64,000 nucleotides of DNA from Suillus spraguei (Eukaryota; Basidiomycota; Agaricomycetes; Boletales; Suillaceae), in contig JABCPU010000263.1 in the NCBI GenBank assembly GCA_016800925.1, forward strand, positions 30,819 to 94,818, given 5' to 3'. This document shows positions 11,704 to 23,200 of this stretch, piece by piece. Position numbers and translations under genes: made by a program. The notes beneath the pieces are model-generated. The model was given only the letters and a program-made list of their open reading frames with translations, was not told the origin of the DNA and did no database searches. Position 1 is the first letter of the stretch. Every line of letters begins with the position of its first letter.

Positions 11704-14700
11704 ATGTCCATGCTGGCTTTCAGGTCCAGGCCGCCAGCAGCGAGGCTGGGCTGTCGGCCAATAAATATCTACACTTCAAGGCGCAGCAGCCTCCGATCAC
11801 TCACTTCAGGTCAGTGAACTTATGGTATATTTTGGGGTCCGAATTGGCCAATGACACACTATCCCGACTGGCAGCGCTTCGTTCATTTCACTCGTCCGCA
11901 TCATCGCGTAACGCAAGTGAAGCCAAAGCCGCTCCGGAGGCACCAAAGGTTTCTGGCATGTCCTTGTTCTTCATCTCAACCCGAGGCCTTTTCACATGTC
12001 TTGACACCAGGCATCCCTTATACATCTCTGACGGTCGGAGCACCGCGAGAGATATTTCCGGACGAGCGACGTGTGTCTCTCACGCCCCATAACGTCACCC
12101 TCCTCAAGAAGAAAGGTTTTGCCAATGTTCTTGTCGAGAAACACGCCGGTGCACAAGCTCAGTTTCTGGATGAAGAATATGTCGCAGCCGGGGCTGCTAT
12201 CGTATCCCGAGATGAGCTCTTCAATAGAACGGATATCATGCTCAAAGTGCAAGCACCATTGGTCGCTGAAGAGGTCAAAGGCATGAAGGAGGGAAGCACG
12301 GTCATTTCGTTCCTATACCCCGCAAAGAACAAGGCCGTGGTAGATGCGCTGGCTTCACGTAAAGTTAATGCATTTGCTATGGACATGATTCCTCGTATTT
12401 CTCGTGCTCAGACGTTCGATGCGCTGAGGTCAGACTCAATCACGGCTAGCCAAGGCGAAGCGAGTATTGACCAGCATTAACAGTTCGATGGCAAACATTT
12501 CTGGCTACAAGGCTGTGTTAGAGGCCTCTAATCATTTTGGAAGATATCTTACGGGTCAGGTTACCGCAGCTGGGTCAGCCTTCGTTGTTCGTTTTTCTTT
12601 CCATGTCTAACTGGAATTGGCCATCTTTAGGAAGGTATGCCATCTGCGGTGCACGTGTTTATCGCCTTCTCATACGACCTTAGATTCCACCTGGTAAAGT
12701 CCTCGTCATCGGTGCGGGTGTTGCTGGATTGAGTGCCATTGCTACTGTAAGAACGATCTGAAGCCTGTGCTCATGTCTTACTTATGACACCGTTACGCCA
12801 GGCCCGTCGGCTTGGTGCCATTGTTCGCGGTTTTGATACACGGTCTGCGGCTCGTGAACAGGTGCAGTCTCTTGGTGCAGAGTTCTTGGAGGTCTCCATC
12901 GAGGAAGAAGGGGGAGGTGCCGGTGGTTATGCAAAGGAAATGTCCAAGGAGTTCATTGAGGCCGAGATGGCTCTGTTCTTGGAACAGTGCAAGGAGGTCG
13001 ACATTGTCATCACTACGGTATGTGTTGTGCGATTTTTTAGCCCTTCTGCTAACCAGTGTTTATAGGCCCTCATTCCTGGCAAACCTGCACCCAAGCTGAT
13101 TCTCGATTATGCAAGTATCCACTGGTGGATTTGCGACGTATCTGACCGTTGTCTTAGATGGTTGCAGCTATGAAGCAGGGTTCGGTTATTGTGGATGTGA
13201 GTTACTTTTGGCAAAGAATCAAAATTTCACTATTGATGTCTGTTATACTCAGATGGCTGCCGAAGCTGGTGGTAACTGCGAAGCTACGGTTCCTGGAAAA
13301 CTGACAGTGACGAATGGCGTGACAATCATCGGTATGACATTTAATTTGCGTGATAAATCAATTCTCAAAGGACCAAGGTTATACTGACCTTCCCTCACGA
13401 CTTCCAACGCAGTCGTCTACCCTATATTCGAATAACATCACCAAGTTTTTGTTGTCCATAGGAGAGAACAACGCCTTCAATGTTGATCTTACTGATGAAG
13501 TTGTTCGTGGTTCTATCGTTGTCCACCAAGGCGCCATCATCCCTCCTGCGCCACGACCGGCTCCTCCTCCTACTGCGCGTCCAACTCCCAAGGCTGAGGA
13601 GAAGGCAGAAATTCTGGCCATCACTCCGTGGCAAAAGGCTACCCGCGAGGTGGCTACAGTCGCGGCTGGAATGGGTTCCGTAATAGCTCTCGGAAAGATG
13701 ACCGGCGCTGCCTTTATGAGTAACTTCTTCACGTTTGGCCTTGCCGGTCTTGTCGGATACCGAGTCGTCTGGGGTGTCGCTCCAGCTCTGCATTCCCCGC
13801 TGATGTCCGTTACCAATGCGATATCTGGTATCTACCTTCTCTTTGGGTATGAAATCGAACTAAGTGTTTCAAAGGCATGGTTGGTGTTGGCGGTCTGTTT
13901 GTCATGGGAGGAGGATATCTTCCAGAAACCATTCCTCAGGTATTGGGTGCACTCTCCGTGCTCCTCGCTAGTGTCAATGTCGCCGGGGGTTTCGTCATAA
14001 CAAAGCGGATGCTTGACATGTTCAAGAGTGAGTCGAGCCTCGATCTCGTCTGTTACCCTAGTTTAATATGGCGTAACAGGACCAACGGATCCTCCTGAAT
14101 ACTCTTGGTTGTACGGTGTACCAGCTGTTGTATTTACTGGTGGTTTCTTGGCTGCTGCCAGCACTGGTATGGCCGGCCTCGTACAGGCAGGCTACCTGAC
14201 GAGCAGTATGCTTTGTATTGGTAAGTACATTCTGTTATTTGGGGGGTACGAACCTAATAAGTTATGTATGGCCTACAGCTTCTCTATCTGGGTTGGGATC
14301 TCAGGTCACTGCAAGACAAGGGAATGCACTGGGAATACTCGGTGTCGGATCGGGCATCCTTGCCTCACTTCTGGCGGTCGGCTTCCCCCCTGCCCTGCTT
14401 GCCCAGTTTGCTGGTGTTGCCACTATCGGAGGTACAATTGGTACCATCCTCGGTCGCCGTATCACGGCCACCGAGCTTCCACAGATGGTAGCTGCCTTGC
14501 ATTCCGTTGTCGGTCTCGCTGCCGTCTTAACTTCTATCGGGAGTGTCCTCGCTGACCCATCTCATCTCTCTACGCTACACCTGGTCACTGCCTATCTTGG
14601 AGTTATCATTGGTGGTATCACCTTTACTGGCTCCATTGTTGCGTTCTTGAAACTTGCTGGAAAAATGGGCTCGAGGCCGTTGATGCTGCCCGGAAAACAC

Positions 14701-15920
14701 ATCATTAACTCTAGTTTACTCGGAGCGAATCTATTGACCATGGGTGCTTTTGTCACGGCTGCGCCAACAGTACCCTTGGTTGCTGCGGGGTATCTTGGAG
14801 CTAGCACGGTTCTCAGTTTTATCAAGGGCTTTACGACGACAGCTGCTATTGGTGGTGCCGACATGCGTATGTACGATTCCCAGTACCTTTAATCAACTCC
14901 TGACATGTTGTTTCAAGCTGTCGTCATCACTGTCTTAAACGCCTATTCAGGGTTCGCGCTGGTCGCAGAAGGTGAGTGCTAGAGCCGAGCTTTTAATATG
15001 TGTGTTTGACCTTTGGATAGGCTTCATGCTGGACAACCCCCTCCTTACGACAGTAGGTTCTCTGATTGGCGTCAGTGGTACAATCCTATCATATATCATG
15101 GTACGTATCATACGTCCCTCAGATTTAGAGTGGCTCAAACAATATTTTGCAGTGCGTGGCGATGAACAGATCGATAATAAACGTTCTCTTTGGTGGCATT
15201 GGTACTGTTGCACCGACTGAGGGCGCCCAAATTGAGGGCACTATCACGAAGACGAACATCGAGGACACAGTAGAGGCTCTTGCCAATTCCGAGAGTGTGA
15301 TCTTGGTAAGCCTTGATGCGCTAGTTTGACCCATCCCCTAATTTAGATTCAGGTTGTTGGGTACGGCATGGCTGTCGCTAAGGCTCAATATCCTATAGCA
15401 GAAATATGTGCTATGCTGAGAGCGAAGGGTATCAAAGTGCGCTTCGCTATTCACCCTGTCGCTGGTCGCATGCCTGGCCAGTGCAACGTCTTGCTGGCCG
15501 AGGCATCTGTGCCCTATGACATTGTCTTGGAGATGGACGAGATCAACGATGATTTCGACGAGACTGATGTAACGCTCGTCATTGGCGCTAATGATACTGT
15601 AAACCCTATCTCCCTTGAACCTGGCTCTCCGATTGCTGGTATGCCTGTTTTGCATGCATGGAAGAGCAAACAGGTCATTGTAATGAAAAGAGGGATGTCC
15701 AGTGGTTATGGTGCGTGATAAACCTCGCATTGTTGATTGATTGATTTACGTTTCTGCAGCTGACGTCCCGAACCCCATGTTCTATATGCCCAACACGAAG
15801 ATGTTGTTCGGTGATGCTAAAGATACCTGTGATGGTGGGTACACGTATGAGACCATAAGTTTCTTCGCTGACATGGTTTCCTTTGCAGCTCTCAAGAGAG
15901 GCCTAGAGCAGAGAGCATGA
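11704..15920 (+). CDS. NNT: Proton-translocating NAD(P) transhydrogenase, mitochondrial
   Basis: Inner-membrane enzyme that couples proton entry to hydride transfer from NADH to NADP+, supplying NADPH. It is one chain of roughly 1,080 residues in the animal order dI-dII-dIII, whereas bacteria split it into PntA and PntB. The start [19 protein letters not shown] is Arg/Ser-rich and fits a mitochondrial presequence. dI has [18 protein letters not shown] and the NAD loop [16 protein letters not shown]; dII is a long hydrophobic part with [18 protein letters not shown] and many membrane segments; dIII has [36 protein letters not shown] and GANDTVNP, the NADP site. About 16 exons; among the introns are two GC-AG introns (11956-12010, 13111-13157) and around 12631-12634 a four-base exon. 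All domains look complete. Yeasts such as Saccharomyces lack this gene. Confidence 0.93.
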
Positions 15921-16330
15921 AATCATATATTCTCATCTTATCGGTCTGTCGGACCTGTCCATCTTCTACATTGTTATACTCCTTCACATCGCTTTCGAGT
16001 TTTCTAATAAGAGCCTCATGAGAAAGCTCCATGGAGTCATGATTGTATTGTATATCAACATTGTATATCGTAGGCCGACTATCGTTGTGTAATCAAATTA
16101 TGACAATGTGAGGATGGGAACCGGAATAGTGAGTGTACCGTAACTTAAGCGTCCAACGAACTATGTATATGTCCAAATGTAACAAGAACGACCCGTCCTT
16201 CAAAATCGGTGTAAAATAAGTGGTCGAAGACAAAGCGTTCCGAGCACTTCCGGAGTGACGATAACGAGCTGAAAGGGTCCAGTTCGTAAACGTGGTATGT
16301 CCCAATATGCACTATCTACCATCTTTACAC
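15921..16330. other. Convergent 3' intergenic
   Basis: A 410-bp tail-to-tail gap between the transhydrogenase (+) and the nucleotide-sugar transporter (-). It should hold both polyadenylation regions. No further gene is seen. Confidence 0.4.
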
Positions 16331-17682
16331 TCAATTCTTGCCCACGTACAACAGTCTTGATGTGTTAGGGTTCCGCCCGGGCTGGTTGTACAGCCATGTT
16401 GCGATAAGGACGATGACAGAACCGAGGATGAACGTGAACGTCATCTGGAAGTCGAAGAGTGCAACGGACGCCAGGAATGAGATCACGATGCTCAAACTGG
16501 TGGCGAACCCCTTGAGGATATTGTCAGAATACTTGATGACCATGGCAGTGACCAGGCCGCCAAGTACTTGAATAGCAACCGTGGCCCACGCCCAGACTCC
16601 AAAGTTCTCAAACAAGGAACTGAGGAGCCCCGTATCGGATGGTCGTGAGAGGACGATGGGAACCAGTGCAGGGAGGAGGGAGAATGCGGAGAGTTGCACG
16701 TTGCGGATCCAAAGATCGGTCTGAGAATTTTTGAGGACCATTTCGAAATAGACACCTGCGAGGCCGGATGTGAAACATGCGGCAAAAACCGCGAGGAACC
16801 CCTTTAAGGCGTTCATCGAGGTCCCATGGAACAACAGTGAGGACGCCTTGCTCGTGTCGCTCACACCTGTCTGTATCTGCACCACGCCAACCCCAATAGC
16901 AAGGAATAGTAGCGCTAGCCATTGGCTGGCGCTCAACTGCTTTCGCAGGAGTATGACTGAAAAGGCCGCCGTGGAAAGTATTTTCATTTGATAACTGACT
17001 TGGAAAGTGGCCGCTTCCAAATTTGTGGCAGCGACATACTGCAGATTATTCTGAATGACTGAAACCCACGGAGCGAGATTAATGAGAGCAACTCATGTGC
17101 AGCACGGGGTACGTACCATATAGGATGGCGGGTATCGACAACTTCCAACAATCTGGTGAGAAGACTTCTCTGCCTAGCCGTCGGACGCGCAAAAGAACCT
17201 TTGTAGGATGCCAGAAGCGGCTGGCCGTCAGTGGTAGTTGCGGGGTGTCGGATGTGTAAGGCGTAACGCGGTTTATACGGGCGAAAGCGATGGCGAGTGA
17301 GATAAACCCTTTGAGAAGTTCGTTGAGAAGAACGGCGGTTGGCGCAGAGTAAGACTGGGATGGAGGAATGGACACGCGAGAATAGTGCATTATTAATGTT
17401 AAAAGAGAATTCTGAACAGCCAGTGTGACAAGTCTGTGGACATGAGTTGTCAGTAAGGTCGCCTCAGGTTGAAAACAAGAAAACTTGGTAGGATCATGCC
17501 AGGCTTAGACGTCGCAGCAGAAAGACGCGACACTCACGATATGTATTTCAATGGAATGCCACGAAAGGCGGGGACAGGCGGGATATCTGCGGAGAGTAGT
17601 CCAAGCTCTTCGTACTCGATATCGTCGTCGTCGCCCTTAAGGCCATGATTTCTTGGTGCGCAGGGAGGGCGAGCTGGGACAT
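16331..17682 (-). CDS. UDP-galactose-type nucleotide-sugar transporter (SLC35A)
   Basis: Golgi antiporter that brings a UDP-sugar into the lumen in exchange for UMP. The order is: an acidic N-tail with DIEYEELGLLSADIPPVPA, RGIPLKYIS, then VQNSLLTLIMHYSRVS, SAPTAVLLNELLKGFISLAI, NNLQYVAATNLEAATFQVSY and, near the C-terminus, LGGLVTAMVIKYSDNILKG, the diagnostic SLC35A motif. About ten hydrophobic segments are visible. At least four exons are joined; the last runs from about 17020 to 16331. The start is unclear: the acidic N-tail frame has no ATG, and the nearest ATG, at 17682, is one frame off. An upstream exon or an indel is possible. Close relatives include the Schizosaccharomyces Gms1 transporter; UDP-GlcNAc or UDP-Gal specificity cannot be read from the sequence. 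Confidence 0.82.
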
Positions 17683-18051
17683 GAGAGATATGATGGGTAT
17701 TGGAAAAGATTCAAAGGAAAGGGGAAGGGGTATCGCAAAACGGCGGGTGGTATGTGAAAAGGCGTGATATATCAGAATAACTACGCGCGTGCCCAGCAAC
17801 AACTCTAAGTTCAACTTTGGGTCGTCCGCAGCTACCAGGCCTATTTTTCTTCCTTGGGGTAGTTGGTTGAAATTTCTTGTCCGCAGCAGGAAGGAGGAGG
17901 TTATTTGAATTTATTTAAACCACAACTCCCACATATCACATGTACAGCTATCTGAAATGATCAGTGCTTTACACTGGAATAATGCGCACTAGCATACAAA
18001 ACTACAGTAGGTGACAAGTTGTCGTATAGTTTGCGCACGAATAAAAGTAAA

Positions 18052-20070
18052 TCAGTATCCAAATGATGTTCCGCGACTTTTCCTATCCCCATCATACAAC
18101 CCATAGATGCTGTATGTCGGGCTGTGGTAGTCGGCATACGCTTCAGGGTTCGCGTGAGCAAGTGCCATCTGTGCAAGCGATGGCAACGGTGGAGGTGACG
18201 GAACACGCGGTGGTCTGTCCTCCACTCTTTTCTTCAAGTTTGTCTTTGGTTGACCAGTGGACCCCCCAGAAGTCTGCCCTCCCTGAGTTTGCATCTCACG
18301 CATCTCCCTGGCTGCTTCGGACGGACGTATATTTACCAGCGATGCAGTCGATTTTGACGCCGCGAAGTCCACCATCATCAAACTTCCAAGCGCTGCAGAG
18401 TCAGGTGAAGATGACTTGTCGTAATTGAGCATAGCTTTAGGAACTGGTTTCTTTTGGCTGCGCGTGCCAGTCACGGTGACCTTCTTTCCTTCTCCGATCA
18501 CACTCATGGAATCATCCGGGTACAGCGTTGGATGAGGAGATGGTGGGACAGGCGAAGCTAGTCCAAGAGCGCAGGTCAGCGCCTGTGTCTCACGGCCTCG
18601 ATGAGACCCAGAATGTTGCAAACCATTGGTCCGATCAGGGTGAAATCCATCTTGCTGTCCACGGTCTTTTGACCATGCCGATGGAGCTGCGGAGGTGCGA
18701 GGATACGAACCAGGTGTGTAGTATGTTGATTTGATGCGTGTACGACCCCCGTTCTGCGCGCTTCTCCCGGGTCCGGGTGATATCGGGGTGGTGTCCATTC
18801 CACCATAGGCATAGCTCTGGGAGCGCCGCAGCGAGGTGTCATCTTTGGCGTTAGGAGGAGCGATCATGCTGTTGCGCGCGCGTCCTGCCCCAACCCTGTC
18901 CTTTGCGCGTATTATAGTTTGTCCATCGCCTGTCAGAGGCGCTGTGCTCTCGATGGCTACACCCACGTCCGTCGCACCATAGTAGGTGGTGTTGGCCGGC
19001 GAGTTTGGGTAAAGAGACACGGAAACAGTGGAGAGCCGAGAAACCGCGCGTGTGATTGCATTCTGAATAGGCTGCAGAGGCGGCTGTGTCCTCTGTCCAA
19101 AGTTGCCTTGCCCAGTGAAAGGGTATTGGTCCTGCCCACCAAAAGAGGTCCTTTTCTCGGCAAGCAAGTTCTCTTGACTACCTGATCCTTTTACGGGTTC
19201 GCCTGACGACGACTTTGAGACTGTGACAGTTGGCGCCGGTTTTGGAATTCCGGAGTGATACTGAGTCCATGTCCAGAGCCCCGTATTTCCTCGTGCACTC
19301 CTCAGCGAGGGCGAGAATCGTTCCTTGCCTCCAAAAACTGGGGATCCTTCGCCCTCGAAGTGGTCTGGGAAGGCACCATCCTGGAGAATAGGGAGAGAGG
19401 GTGTTGGACACTTGCGGCGGCGGGGACGTCTCAAAAGCCTTATCACGATGAATATCCCCAGTAATACGACACCTCCGACAACAGAGAGTGCAATTATTGC
19501 TGGTTTTGAGATCTGGTGCAAAGGCGAGGGACGTTGGACTTGCGCTGATTGGACAGCATTGTGGGACTGAGTTGAACTCGTCCGAGAAGGAATAGACGTT
19601 ATTACGATAGCATGCGCATTGTCTGCGGTTTGTGTTGGCTCAAGAGAGAGTAGTGGTGGCAACGGGGTGAAGGTTGACACAGAAATTGCGCTAATGGACT
19701 TGCCAGTGATCGCTGCAGCGTGATACTCCTGAGATTGATGAGTCATCGAAGGAGATGCAGTAATTGGGGGCGGCGTGAAATATACTGTATCACCACTTGG
19801 AGGAGGAAGGCCAGTGTCCGGTACAGGATTCGGTACGTTCGTTATCTCCTGGGAGTCGTAGTCCGCGACACGAACGGGCTTGATGGAGGTCGCCTTTGTT
19901 TTATGTTTTATTTTAGAAAGCGCTTTTTTGGAAGTTGTTTTGGTTGTGGATTTTCTTTCTGCGCTGATAGCAGGCATCAAGGCGGCGGCATCCGAGTCGT
20001 CCACAGAGAGGAGTGTTCGAGCGGCGGAAGATAAAGAGCGGATCTTTTTCGTTTTATCTATCTGATACAT
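18052..20070 (-). CDS. Single-pass membrane protein, Ser/Pro-rich, function unknown
   Basis: An intronless open frame of 672 residues. One clear membrane segment lies at about residues 191-210 (AIIALSVVGGVVLLGIFIVI), followed directly by RLLRRPRRRK, so the long C-terminal part is probably cytoplasmic. The 190 residues before it are Ser/Thr/Pro-rich and could be an O-glycosylated outer domain, although no cleavable signal peptide starts the frame; an unseen upstream exon may supply one. The C-terminal part has many Ser/Pro stretches, a Tyr-rich end (YADYHSPTYSIYGLYDGD) and no catalytic motif. The layout resembles fungal wall-sensor-like or MID2-like proteins, but no domain is strong enough to name it. 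It is divergent from the checkpoint gene, 207 bp between starts. Confidence 0.7.
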   Translation of the reverse strand: MYQIDKTKKIRSLSSAARTLLSVDDSDAAALMPAISAERKSTTKTTSKKALSKIKHKTKATSIKPVRVADYDSQEITNVPNPVPDTGLPPPSGDTVYFTPPPITASPSMTHQSQEYHAAAITGKSISAISVSTFTPLPPLLSLEPTQTADNAHAIVITSIPSRTSSTQSHNAVQSAQVQRPSPLHQISKPAIIALSVVGGVVLLGIFIVIRLLRRPRRRKCPTPSLPILQDGAFPDHFEGEGSPVFGGKERFSPSLRSARGNTGLWTWTQYHSGIPKPAPTVTVSKSSSGEPVKGSGSQENLLAEKRTSFGGQDQYPFTGQGNFGQRTQPPLQPIQNAITRAVSRLSTVSVSLYPNSPANTTYYGATDVGVAIESTAPLTGDGQTIIRAKDRVGAGRARNSMIAPPNAKDDTSLRRSQSYAYGGMDTTPISPGPGRSAQNGGRTRIKSTYYTPGSYPRTSAAPSAWSKDRGQQDGFHPDRTNGLQHSGSHRGRETQALTCALGLASPVPPSPHPTLYPDDSMSVIGEGKKVTVTGTRSQKKPVPKAMLNYDKSSSPDSAALGSLMMVDFAASKSTASLVNIRPSEAAREMREMQTQGGQTSGGSTGQPKTNLKKRVEDRPPRVPSPPPLPSLAQMALAHANPEAYADYHSPTYSIYGLYDGDRKSRGTSFGY

Positions 20071-20277
20071 TGAAGCCTACTTTTTCGGCGGCCAGCGCAG
20101 AGGTTTAAAGGAGCGAATATGTTGGTACGAACTGGGATGTAGAACTCAACCATTAGATCGACGCGTCGAGAGCACGTGCATTGATTTCTTACGTAAGCGG
20201 TTGACCCAGAATAAAATTATAAATAAGTACATATTCCGCAAACGAAATAGAAAAATTGGATGTGACAGCTTGCAGGC
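20071..20277. promoter_or_regulatory. Bidirectional promoter with an MCB box (ACGCGT)
   Basis: The 207 bp between the divergent membrane-protein and checkpoint-mediator genes hold one perfect MluI cell-cycle box at 20161-20166. A CACGTG E-box-like core follows at about 20173. MCB boxes are bound by MBF in fungi and drive G1/S transcription of repair genes, which would suit the gene on the right. Confidence 0.45.
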
Positions 20278-23200
20278 ATGACTGGATCGGATAAGTCTGT
20301 GGCAGTGCTCATTCAATTCTTTCTAATGGACCCTGAGCTAGTTGACTACTACTATCAGGACCTGAAAGTCCAGGCGCAAGATCTGGTTCATTTTTCCCGT
20401 CGCACCCCAGTTTGTAAATGCACCCTGATTTTATATTAGTAAATCTGTGACACTTTGTTGTTCAGCTCAGGCATAGTATCTGCAGCCAACAAATACGCCG
20501 CACTCAGCACTGAACGCAAAGGTTATATGGACATCTTCGACCAGAGGCGCGTCACCCTTGTGTGCTGAGCGAGACTTTCCAATTAAAGTTCACCCGTTTA
20601 GTGATTCCGCAGAGTCACAACCGACCCAGCTCCTACAGCATGCACTTACGAAACAAAAATCAATTGTGGAACCTATTGATAAGTGGGGTTTGAAACACGA
20701 ATGCGAGCAAGAAGGAGATGACAGGGATTTCATTACAAACTTTTCTATCGATTCCATGATGATTCCACCTGCTCGAGGTTCAGCATCTCGCTACCAGCTC
20801 AACTGGCTCGCTCCAACACAGACACAGCCGCAGGTTTTGCACAGGGAGGAGGAAATAGTCGAGAGAGGATCCCAGAAAGAAAATGACACTCCAGCCTCAA
20901 ATAGGAATAAGCACGAAAATGTTGCGCGTACCCGCTCGTCATCCCCGCAAGCCTCTTCTTCCAAGCCGGTCAATGTAAAGGGTTCCCATGCCGATTATTT
21001 GAGCCACCCAGATTCACGTACAGCATCTGGCATCGGAAAAGCAAATGGTGAGCCACCAATTAACCTTTATACTCTTTACTTAAGATCTTAACAATTCCGT
21101 TACCTTTTAGTCCCAAAGTCTGTTTCCTTTCAATCTCCTCGTTCAGAAAGGCTTGCCCAGCCACTTCTTCAACCTACCAAATCCCTCCCTATGGCACCTA
21201 GCAGACGTCATAGATCTCCTTCCCCTCTCTCACAAGATTCTTTTGGTGGCGAAGTATCACAGGATCCTGCAGCAAATTACATAGCCCAGGCTACTCAGGT
21301 TTTTGACGTGCCACTCTCTGACCTAGGACGTACTACAACCGATCTCGCCACGGATCATCTCATGGATCATTCGTCCAAGTCACAGGAGGATGACGGTGAC
21401 TCTTGGATGAATAAAATCCGGCGCGCTTATGAACAATCGAAAGCCAGTGAAGCCAGTGGCAGCGTCCTTGTGGCAGGTACTCCTTCCCACTCGGGTTCTG
21501 AGGGCTCTTCCCAGAACACAAATTTTCCCCATCCCGACGCATCACAGTTGTTGAATGATGGTGAGGCCCTTTGTTTGATTGATGTTTCTCCCGACCTCAT
21601 CACTTCCCATTCGATGCAGAGGACTCACTCGAATCCCTCGAAGCACAACATAATCGATATGGGGTTCAGGCCAATGCATCACAATCTTCACTCATTGCAC
21701 CAGAAGATGAGCTTTTAGAGGAGAAGAAACCTGCGGCAATCCTTGAAGAGTTTGTGCCCACTCAGCCATCAACACCACTCGACAATACTGCTACAAGCGC
21801 AATGGAAGATTTATACGCACCCACCTTGCGTTCTAGAAGTGCTCGTGCCACTCTTGGGACGACTTCCTCACCAGCTCCGCGTAATCTCTTGTCTTTAATC
21901 CGCCCAGAACAACGGGAGCGCAGGCTTCGACAGATACCAGGCAAAGGCGCCGGCGCGCCTCCACCGCCCGTGAGCAACAGAGTAGCCATGGAGTCATTTG
22001 AACCTCAGACGCCAATTGATCATGCCGAAACCCAACCATCAAGCTTTGTAGTGGCACGCCCTTCATATTCACTTTCTGAGGATAACAACGCACCTCCGCC
22101 AGTCAGACAGGCACCTTTTTATCGCCCTCGGTTACCGCAACCCGAATATGATAACCTCGACATCGTGCCCGACTCTGAACCACCCGTACCGAGTGCCGCC
22201 ACGCCCACAGGAGACATTAGGCCCAACGAGAGTCCTGCAAAGCGGCTTTTTCTGCCTATTAGCCCCATGTCAGAGCTTAGCTCAGGAGAAATTGTTCCAG
22301 ATTCTATGGAGGTACATGAAAGCAGCCAGGATCCGGAGGGCGATGTTCCTTTAGCTGCTCTTCTGCAGGTGAAGTCAGCTGCAAAGTCGATAGCAACGCC
22401 AGCTTCGGGTGAAATATCCTCAATGATACCACCATCTATTCCTCCACCCCCTGTGCCAGTCAAGAAGGTGACCGGTCTTTCCTTTCTTTCTTGTCGCTTG
22501 TCTTAACTATGGTCACCCTCAGTCGGTGAAGCCACAGGTAAAGCCTTTCACAACGAAACCGAAGAGTTCAACTCGTGGGAAGAAGAAGGCCAAACAAGTT
22601 TCTGGAGATGTCCCTAGTTCTGCTCCTGAGCAGGACCAGCAAGATCGAACCTCAGTGCCTGAGCGAGTGGCTACTCCTACAGTGGTCCCTTATTCCTTCA
22701 AGAATCGGAAAGGGAAAGGGAAAGCACCACCTACGCGCAAGAGCACTCGTACTCGAGCTGAATCCTCTGCAAAGAAACGTAAACACCCTTCAGATAGTGA
22801 GGCCTCTGATGAGTGTCAGGACGAGACGCGTTCAACTCCGAACGCCCCAAAACAGGAGGAGGAAGAGACAGAATTCACTGACGATGACAATGACGACTAT
22901 ATGGACGTTGGTCCTGCTCGTTCTGAGATCAAAGCACCTTCATCGCGGAAGCGAAGACGCATTGAAGATGTTAAGCCCGTTCGTGTCCCGTCGAAGGTAT
23001 CCACTCGGGGAAATCCACGGATACCCCTGCGCCGGCTACACGAGTCGCAAAACGGCTTCGCCACACTGTTTCTACAGGCCGTGCCCTTGCAGCTCAGCCC
23101 GCCACCCGCGTATTCGCATTGTGGAGGCAGGATGGTCATTATTATACAGGCATTGTCCACTCGTTACAGACCGGTACTAAATATCTCATCAAGTTTGACG

